Shown here one piece after another: positions 23,590 through 29,469 of a stretch of DNA of 29,469 bases; positions within the stretch are counted from its first letter, which is position 1; each line of letters starts with the position of its first letter. The notes below the pieces were generated by a model. That model ran no database searches, was not told where the DNA came from, and saw only the letters and a list, made by a program, of their open reading frames with translations. The translations under genes and the position numbers were made by a program. The stretch comes from DATFRX01 sp035630615 (lineage in GTDB: Bacteria; Actinomycetota; Actinomycetes; Propionibacteriales; Nocardioidaceae), in NCBI GenBank assembly GCA_035630615.1, contig DASQKI010000113.1, forward strand, positions 1 to 29,469, written 5' to 3'.

Positions 23590-25452
23590 GTGCCGCTATA
23601 TCGCGCGTCGGTCGCGCGTCTGCGTTCCGAGATCGAGGGTGGGACGCTCGTGCCGAGTCTGTCGGAGCAGTACAGGCATCAGCTGGGACGAGCAGCGCCT
23701 CCAGCCGAGGTTCGCTCATGGGAGCGGAGCTTGCAGGTGCTCTCGGCCGATCTCGTCGAGGCGGGACTCGGTCAGGTGGAGGTGCTTGTGGAATACCAGC
23801 TGCCCCTCACAAGCAAGCGCGCCGACGCTGTGCTCTGCGGGATCCATCCCGCGCGGCGCATATCGTCGTACGTGGTCATCGAGCTCAAGCAGTGGAGCCG
23901 GGCGACGATGCTCGACGGCACTGACGATGTCTGCTTGCTCGACGGGTACGCCGAACGGCTACACCCGGTCGAACAGGTGCGGCGGTACTGCACTCACATC
24001 ACGGATTTCGCGGCGTCGCTAGCAGATCATTCGGATCGCCTCGTCGGCGCTGCCTACCTCCACAACGCCACCGATCTGGACGTCGATGACCTGTGGTCGT
24101 TGGCTCAGAGCGAGTTCGGCCGCATGTTCACCGGCCAACGCCGAGGAGAGTTCCTCACGTTTCTCCGGTCGCGGCTCTCGCCAGAGTCTGGCGCGGATGC
24201 CGCGGATGAGCTCCTCGGATCGGCGATCCGCCCGAGCAAGCAGTTGCTGACCTTGGCGGCGGACGAGGTTCAGCGACGGGAACAGTTTGTGTTGCTCGAT
24301 GAGCAGCAAACGGCGTACTCGCTCGTGCTGCGTGCGGTGGAGCGGTCCTACCGCGCCAACATGAAGGAAGTCATCGTCGTCAGTGGGGGACCGGGCTCGG
24401 GAAAGAGTGTCATTGCGCTGTCCCTGCTTGGCGAGCTGTCCCGCCAGGGGCGAACGGTCCTTCACGCGACCGGATCGAGCGCCTTCACCCAGACGCTTCG
24501 ACGAGTCGCCGGCGCGCGAGCGCCGCGGGTCAAGGGCATGTTCAAGTACTTCAACCAGTTCGTGGATGCCGACCCGAATGGTCTCGACGTGTTGCTCTGC
24601 GACGAGTCACATCGCCTTCGTGAGACATCGGCTAATCGATACACGAAAGCGGCCTTTCGTACGGGCAAGGCACAGGTGCTCGAGCTGATCGACGCGGCGC
24701 GCGTACCGGTGTTCCTTCTCGACCAGCACCAGGTTGTTCGGCCCGGTGAGATTGGGACGGTCGAAGACATCAGGGTCGCGGCGGCTGGCATCGGCCTCGA
24801 CTGTCGGTTGATCGAGCTCGATGGCCAGTTTCGTTGTGGCGGCAGCAGAGCGTACGAGCGCTGGGTCCTACGGCTTCTCGGCCTTGAACCGGGCGGTCCA
24901 GTGGAGTGGGAAGGTGACGATCTCTTCTGGGTTTCGGTGTCCGATACGCCGAACGATATGGAGGCTCGGCTGCGGTCGCTGTCTGAAAATGGCTACGGGG
25001 CGCGGATGGCGGCCGGCTACTGCTGGCGATGGAGCGATCCGATTCCCGGTGGCTTGGTCCTCGATGTCGAGATCGGCAATTGGCACAAGCCGTGGAACAA
25101 CAAGAAGCAGACCTCACACGCCGGAGCGCCCGGAACGCCCTTCTGGGCGAGTGATCCTGCTGGCTTCGAGCAGGTTGGATGTGTCTACACAGCGCAGGGA
25201 TTCGAGTACGACTACGCGGGTGTCATCCTCGGGCCTGATCTGGTGTGGCGGAGCGGCCGTTGGGTGGCGAGGCCCGAGCACAGCCACGACGCCCCCGCCA
25301 AGCGTGGCTCTGCCGAGGAGTACGACCGTGCGGTCCGCAACACCTACAAGGTGTTGCTGACCCGGGGGATGCGTGGCTCCGTCGTCTACTCGACCGACCC
25401 GGAGACCCAGGAGCTTCTTCGATCGATAGTGCCGGCTGGCCTGCAGTCTTGA
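23590..25452 (+). CDS. DUF2075 helicase with N-terminal PDDEXK-like nuclease
   Basis: 620 residues. The N-terminal part shows a PDDEXK pattern: E68, D79 (RADAVL) and E98-x-K100 (VVIELKQW). A DUF2075 (COG3410, Schlafen-3-like) P-loop helicase follows, with GGPGSGKS at 266-273, DESH at 338-341, FLLDQHQVVRPGE, ELDGQFRCGGS and QGFEYDYAGVI, and near the C-terminus NTYKVLLTRGMRG. It is probably a DNA- or RNA-acting helicase-nuclease; family members cluster with defence genes. The start is the GTG at 23590, with GGGG at 23581-23584 just upstream. A GTG at 23584 in frame adds two residues. It is divergent from the EVE-HNH gene. Confidence 0.87.
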   Translation: MPLYRASVARLRSEIEGGTLVPSLSEQYRHQLGRAAPPAEVRSWERSLQVLSADLVEAGLGQVEVLVEYQLPLTSKRADAVLCGIHPARRISSYVVIELKQWSRATMLDGTDDVCLLDGYAERLHPVEQVRRYCTHITDFAASLADHSDRLVGAAYLHNATDLDVDDLWSLAQSEFGRMFTGQRRGEFLTFLRSRLSPESGADAADELLGSAIRPSKQLLTLAADEVQRREQFVLLDEQQTAYSLVLRAVERSYRANMKEVIVVSGGPGSGKSVIALSLLGELSRQGRTVLHATGSSAFTQTLRRVAGARAPRVKGMFKYFNQFVDADPNGLDVLLCDESHRLRETSANRYTKAAFRTGKAQVLELIDAARVPVFLLDQHQVVRPGEIGTVEDIRVAAAGIGLDCRLIELDGQFRCGGSRAYERWVLRLLGLEPGGPVEWEGDDLFWVSVSDTPNDMEARLRSLSENGYGARMAAGYCWRWSDPIPGGLVLDVEIGNWHKPWNNKKQTSHAGAPGTPFWASDPAGFEQVGCVYTAQGFEYDYAGVILGPDLVWRSGRWVARPEHSHDAPAKRGSAEEYDRAVRNTYKVLLTRGMRGSVVYSTDPETQELLRSIVPAGLQS

Positions 25453-25484
25453 GGTGAGTCGACGTCCGCGCGGGACTCGACCTC
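25451..25484 (+). terminator. Hairpin terminator after the DUF2075 gene
   Basis: GAGGTGAGTC (25451-25460) pairs with GACTCGACCTC (25474-25484) over 10 bp with one bulged base and a 13-nt loop. It overlaps the stop codon of the DUF2075 gene and separates it from the truncated gene that follows. Confidence 0.55.
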
Positions 25485-25498
25485 GAGCCAGCGGATGA

Positions 25499-25930
25499 CC
25501 GTGCGGCCTGCTGTGCCAGTCGTACGCGGACGAGCGCCTTCGCAAGACGATCGAGAGCGGTGCACGCGTACGAGCGTTGTTCCTCGATCCACATGGAGAC
25601 GCGATCCGGCGACGGGAGGACGAGGAGGATCATCACAAACACGGTCACCTGTCGGCTCTCACCGAGGTCAACATCGACGCGTTGAGCCGAGTGCGGGAGA
25701 GCCTGTCGGCATCCAGTCGGGAGAGGCTGGAGCTAGGCACGTACGACGAAACCATCCGGTTCAACATCATCGTCGTGGGTGGTCACCTATGCGTGGTGCA
25801 GCCGTATCTGCCGCGAGCGCGCGGTGTCGATTCGCCGACCCTGCTGCTGCGTCGCCGATCCAGTCCTGGCACGGTGCACGCATTCGAGCGGGTCTTCAAC
25901 CAACTGTGGGAACGGCGGCAGAGCCTGTGA
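25499..25930 (+). pseudogene. 5'-truncated DUF5919-like regulator gene
   Basis: From just after a TGA at 25496-25498 the frame reads LLCQSYADERLRKTIESGARVRALFLDP, described here by its parts: LLCQSYADERL, a GARVRALFLDP strand, HLSALTEVNIDAL, RFNIIVVGGHLCVVQPYLPRARGV and an ending FERVFNQLWER. This matches the C-terminal DUF5919 domain of XRE-type actinobacterial regulators as I recall it. The helix-turn-helix and the first part of the domain are missing. Translation could begin at the TTG at 25577, but a full protein is impossible. The stop overlaps the next gene by GTGA, so it was once the first gene of that operon. Confidence 0.75.
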
Positions 25931-26697
25931 ACTATGCGTCCTTGCTGGCGATCGCTCATGAGGCGGTCGATCTGGCCGCGGAGATGGTCCGCACCCGTGG
26001 GCCTGGGGTCGTCACCGAGAAGCAGGAACGGGACCTAGTCTCCGAGGTCGACGTGGCGGTCGAGCAGGCTGTACGCAAGCATCTCGAGGAAGCCACACCC
26101 GAGGTCGGGATCCTGGGCGAGGAAGAGGGGCTGAGCGGAAGTGCCGACGTGGTGTGGGCGCTCGATCCGGTCGACGGGACGGCGAACTTTGTCCACGGCC
26201 TTCCGTTGTGCGCTATCTCCCTTGGCTTGATCGACGGCGGCCGATCCGTGCTCGGTGTGATCGATCTTCCGTTCCTCGGATCGCGTTATCACGCGGCAGT
26301 TGGTGACGGCGCATACCGCAGCGAGACCTCGGTGCTTTCCGAGGCGATCGTGTCCCTCGGTGACTTCGCGGTTGGCCAGGACGCAGGCCGTAGGAATCAG
26401 CCTCGCTTTGCTTTGACCGAGGCGCTGGCGGCCAAGTCCCAGCGAGTACGCATGCTTGGCTCGTCGGCGGTTGACCTTGCATGGGTCGCCGACGGCAAGA
26501 CGGATGCGTCGATCATGCTGTCTAACAAGCCATGGGACACCGCCGCCGGCGTCATCATTGCCCGTGAAGCCGGTGCGCTGGTTGTCGATGCTCGGGGTAA
26601 ACCACATACCCCTGCCGCGACCTCCACCATCGCGGCAGCGCCAGACGTCCTTGAGGACATCTTGGCGGCTATGTCCTCCGTGGGGGAGCTGGGCTGA
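25927..26697 (+). CDS. Inositol monophosphatase-family phosphatase
   Basis: 256 residues, normal family length. Metal and substrate motifs are present: GEEEG near residue 68, WALDPVDGTANFVHG (the DPxDGTxxF motif) near 78-92, and WDTAAGVIIAREAGA (the WDxAAG motif) near 205. It should dephosphorylate inositol-1-phosphate or a related sugar phosphate, or histidinol phosphate, using Mg2+. The GTG at 25927 overlaps the preceding stop in GTGA, which implies translational coupling to the truncated DUF5919-like gene. With that gene's 5' end and promoter lost, expression may now depend on read-through or a new promoter. Confidence 0.9.
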   Translation: MNYASLLAIAHEAVDLAAEMVRTRGPGVVTEKQERDLVSEVDVAVEQAVRKHLEEATPEVGILGEEEGLSGSADVVWALDPVDGTANFVHGLPLCAISLGLIDGGRSVLGVIDLPFLGSRYHAAVGDGAYRSETSVLSEAIVSLGDFAVGQDAGRRNQPRFALTEALAAKSQRVRMLGSSAVDLAWVADGKTDASIMLSNKPWDTAAGVIIAREAGALVVDARGKPHTPAATSTIAAAPDVLEDILAAMSSVGELG

Positions 26698-26706
26698 CGG
26701 CGAACG

Positions 26707-27590
26707 CTAGCCCGCCCGCTCGAACTCCGTCCATCGGGCGGCAAGGCGCTCTCGATCCGGCCACTCGCGCTTTCTGGCGGGCAGAGCAAGTCGTCGTCCG
26801 TGCATCTCTTGTAGCCCGTGCTGGAGCATCGGGCCGTCAGTCTCGATGAGCAGGTCGTCGTTGATGCTGACTCGGAAGTCGGGTGAGACCCCAAGCAGAT
26901 TGTTGTCGAATGCCGCATGGTGGATCTTGCAGAGGCTGAGGCCGTTACGACGACTGGCTCTCCACCTTCCTCGGCGTCGCCGATTATGTGCGCTGCGTCA
27001 AGTAGACGGCCGTGGCGCAGGGTGCAGATGGCGCAGCGCGTCTCGTATGCCCGCAACACACGTCCGCGGAACTCGGCTTGATGCAGGCGACGCTTGGCCA
27101 GCCGTTCCGCATAGCGCCGCTCGGCGTTCGAGTGATGGCCGGGCTCAGTCAGGAATCGAAGGCTCTCGTCCAGTGCGAGCACGAACTGCCGGGCCGCAAC
27201 GTCGTCACCGACTACGTACACGGGAAAGACAGGTACGTACACGCCGCGGTCGATCTTTCGCAGCAGAATGATCGGAAGCTTGTGTTCGTACGCCGCCCGA
27301 AGCTTGGTGTTGTCACCTGCGGTCGATCCCGCGCGGTAGTCATAGTGGAAGAGCCCGCCCTCGATTTCGGCATCGTTGTACGGACCGTCGGAGGACGAGA
27401 CGACGGCAAGCGTGGCGGTGAGGTCACGTGGGTTCCAGATGCCTCGCGATTGATCGATCAGGCGACGCGTTGTATCGCCGACCGGGAATGCACTGAGTTG
27501 ATCTCGTGTCACGACACCCTGCTCGGCGACTACCCGCGCGAGGGCGTCGAAGATCTTCATCCGAACGGCCAGCTCGCCTGGCATCTCCAT
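26707..27590 (-). pseudogene. HNH endonuclease gene with a frameshift
   Basis: The N-terminal part (KIFDALARVVAEQGVVTRDQL onward, by parts: KIFDALARVV, GIWNPRDL, LFHYDYRAG, IDRGVYVPVFPVYVVGDD) is typical of HNH_2 restriction endonucleases. The nuclease begins with C-x-x-C (CAICTL) and LLDAAHIIGDAEEGGEPVV. At about 26944-26952 the frame shifts. The continuation in the next frame is perfect family sequence: NGLSLCKIHHAAFDNNLLGV, then LQEMHGRRLALP and a TAG at 26709-26707. If intact it would be about 294 residues with a full HNH site. The start is uncertain (ATG at 27590, 27584 or 27560). It is 43 bp behind the helicase gene on the same strand, likely one operon. Confidence 0.8.
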
Positions 27591-27633
27591 GAGCAGAGCT
27601 TGCCACGGCCGTAGGTATGGGCAGAAGCCCGAA

Positions 27634-29469
27634 CTAGCTGGTCTTGCCTTCGAGTGCGGCGCCATCGGGGTGCAGGAACAGCGCTGTCGCCGAGACCGTC
27701 GTGCCCGTTGCCTCGGTGATTGTCTTCTTGTACGCCGCGAGCTGTGGTGCGTAATACGCCGAGCGAGCGTCGACGGCCGAGGTAGGGATTGCGTCGGTCT
27801 TGTAGTCAACGATGACGAGGCCGCCGTCGTCGTCGCGGTAGACGAGGTCGACGAAGCCTTCGAGGACAGTGCCGTCGTCTTGGAGGATGCCGACGTACGG
27901 CTCGCGCCAATGCGGTCGAGCCGCGGCCCGGCGTACTGGCTCTGACGCGAGTGCCGACTCGACCAGCGCTCGTACGATCCCCGTGTGCTCGGTCACGCCC
28001 TCGGCGGCGCACTGGGCGGTGACCGCGCCGTCGAGGCCTGCGGCCGTGGCGAGGTCGATCGACTGCAGGACGGCGTGGACGGCGCGGCCGACCGCTGTGC
28101 CGTAGCGGCCCTTGGACCAGGGAGGTAGCTCGACGTCGCGGGCGCCCTTGGCCGCGCCTGGCGTCTCCTCCGACACTGCCGGATCCAACGCCACCGAAGG
28201 CTCGGTGCCTTCGAGACCCGATGCGCTGACCGCCGAGATCTGCTGCGATCGCTCTCGCGCCTCGGTGATCGACGCTAGCCACGCCTCCCACTCGGGCACC
28301 TCGGCCGGCTCAGATGATGGTGTCGAGACTGCGGTGCCGGCAGCCGCCGCCCCGCTCAGGTCCACCACACCCGTTGCCGCGCCCGGCTCGGCCAGGATGT
28401 CCGCGTTCGTCGACCCACCCGGCTTGCGATGCAGCGAAACCACGAGATGGTCCCGCGCCCGGGTCGCCGCAACGTACAGCAGCCGGCGCCGCTCATACGA
28501 ATCCATCTGCTCGTCGATCGGCGCGACGTGCTCGAAGTCGTTGGTCTGCACGTACTTGGTCAGCCGCACCGCATACCCGTCAGCGGTCCACAGCAGCTGC
28601 ACACCACGCGGGCTGTTGGGCCGCGAGCTCATGCCGGACAGCACGACCATCGGAAACTCGAGCCCCTTCGCCGCGTGCACGGTCATCACCCGTACCGCGT
28701 CGACGTCGGTCTCGGGCAGCACCGCCTCGGCCACCCGGGCCGTCTCCTCGCCCTGCCGAGCGGCCCATGCGAGGTACGCCCGCAGCCCGCCGTGCTCGGC
28801 CTCCGACCACGCCCGCGCCTGGTCGACGACGAACCGCAGCCGCCGCCATTGGTCCCGCGCCCGCGGCCCGGTCGCAGCGACCTCCAGCATGCGCCGGTCG
28901 GTGACGATCGTGCCGAGCACCTCGCTCGGCGTCATCCAGCGGGCATCGCGATGCAGGCGACGCAAGTACGCGATGCCCTCGGCGACCGGATGGGTCGCCC
29001 GCTCGTCCGGGATCGGCGCCAGGATGTTGAACGAGCCGCCGTCGCGCTTCCACGTCCACAGGTCGTCGTCGCCGCAGCCGAACCGCGGCGAGCGCAGCGC
29101 CGTCACGCCCGACAATAGGTCGCTCGGATCGGCGATCACCCGCGCGGTCGCAAGCAGGTCGCGTACCTCCGCCGCCTGATAGACCAGCGAGCTCGACTCG
29201 GCGCGATAGCCGATGCCGGCCGCGTCGAGGGCGTCCTCGAGGAACGGCAGCGACGTCCGCGCCGGCACGAGGATGGCGATGTCGCCGAGCCGCAGTGGGC
29301 GCCATTTGCCCGACTTCGCTTGCGTCGTCCAGCCCTCCGCGATGGCCTGGCCGATCACACCGGCGACGTCGGCCGCCTCGCGCTCGCGCATCTGTGCGGC
29401 GTTCGGCTTGTCGGCGTGCGCTTCGGCGCCGACCACCGCGACCGGCGGGCCGACCCCCGAGTATGGCCG
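27634..29469 (-). CDS. UvrD/AddA-like helicase-nuclease, start beyond the right edge
   Basis: 612 residues visible, continuous with the window edge. It contains the second half of an SF1A helicase: LRLGDIAILVPART, VMTVHAAKGLEFPMVVL (motif V) and ERRRLLYVAATRARDHLVV (motif VI). The C-terminal RecB-family nuclease follows, with GTAVGRAVHAVLQ (His), LEGFVDLVY (Asp) and LVIVDYKTD (the D-x-K core). This is the layout of AddA and RecB and of related actinobacterial UvrD-like proteins that process double-strand breaks. The Walker A part is outside the window. A GTG at 29436 is in frame but the similarity runs on upstream of it (RPYSGVGPP), so it is not the start. An AddB-like partner would be expected further right. 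Confidence 0.9.
   Translation of the reverse strand, partial: RPYSGVGPPVAVVGAEAHADKPNAAQMREREAADVAGVIGQAIAEGWTTQAKSGKWRPLRLGDIAILVPARTSLPFLEDALDAAGIGYRAESSSLVYQAAEVRDLLATARVIADPSDLLSGVTALRSPRFGCGDDDLWTWKRDGGSFNILAPIPDERATHPVAEGIAYLRRLHRDARWMTPSEVLGTIVTDRRMLEVAATGPRARDQWRRLRFVVDQARAWSEAEHGGLRAYLAWAARQGEETARVAEAVLPETDVDAVRVMTVHAAKGLEFPMVVLSGMSSRPNSPRGVQLLWTADGYAVRLTKYVQTNDFEHVAPIDEQMDSYERRRLLYVAATRARDHLVVSLHRKPGGSTNADILAEPGAATGVVDLSGAAAAGTAVSTPSSEPAEVPEWEAWLASITEARERSQQISAVSASGLEGTEPSVALDPAVSEETPGAAKGARDVELPPWSKGRYGTAVGRAVHAVLQSIDLATAAGLDGAVTAQCAAEGVTEHTGIVRALVESALASEPVRRAAARPHWREPYVGILQDDGTVLEGFVDLVYRDDDGGLVIVDYKTDAIPTSAVDARSAYYAPQLAAYKKTITEATGTTVSATALFLHPDGAALEGKTS

Overview
The window is high-GC DNA with the gene style of an actinobacterium: many GTG starts, GC-rich third positions, a DUF6318-type lipoprotein, a class II (B12-dependent) ribonucleotide reductase behind nrdR, and several probable leaderless promoters. 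A member of the Propionibacteriales or a related order is possible, but nothing here fixes the genus. There are no rRNA or tRNA genes, no CRISPR array and no intact insertion sequence that I can see.

Left part (1-10.5 kb), mostly ordinary chromosome. It holds the start of a lipoprotein gene running off the left edge, a PAP2-type membrane phosphatase/transferase, the nrdR-nrdJ operon behind two NrdR boxes exactly 31 bp apart, an aldo/keto reductase, a hipBA toxin-antitoxin operon with three identical palindromic operators at an exact 27-bp period, a divergent qorB/TetR pair, and a small secreted protein resembling BLIP. A 59-bp palindromic repeat occurs twice, beside the aldo/keto reductase and beside the secreted protein.

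Middle part (10.5-16.2 kb). A metallo-beta-lactamase-fold protein with an eroded metal motif is followed by a region holding a second, decayed copy of the secreted protein's leader. Then come a SWIM-SNF2 helicase, a class E/F-like sortase, and a broken duplicate of the SNF2 3' end, so the sortase lies between two copies of that end.

Right-middle part (16.2-25.5 kb) looks like a defence island. It holds a 1652-residue fusion of SF1 helicase, Vsr/DUF559-like nuclease and GreA/B-like domain, an OGG-fold DNA glycosylase-like protein with the Lys/Asp pair kept, an HNH remnant, an EVE-HNH protein (type IV restriction architecture), and a PDDEXK-DUF2075 helicase-nuclease. Gene fragments lie at its seams: a decayed secreted-protein tail at 21.3 kb and a 5'-truncated DUF5919-like gene at 25.5 kb, the latter directly after a terminator-like hairpin. 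The contents suggest sensing and destroying DNA with modified bases, but no single known system matches the whole set.

Right end (25.5-29.5 kb). The DUF5919 remnant overlaps an inositol monophosphatase gene by 4 nt. On the minus strand lie a frameshifted HNH endonuclease gene and the C-terminal 612 residues of a UvrD/AddA-like helicase-nuclease whose start is beyond the right edge.
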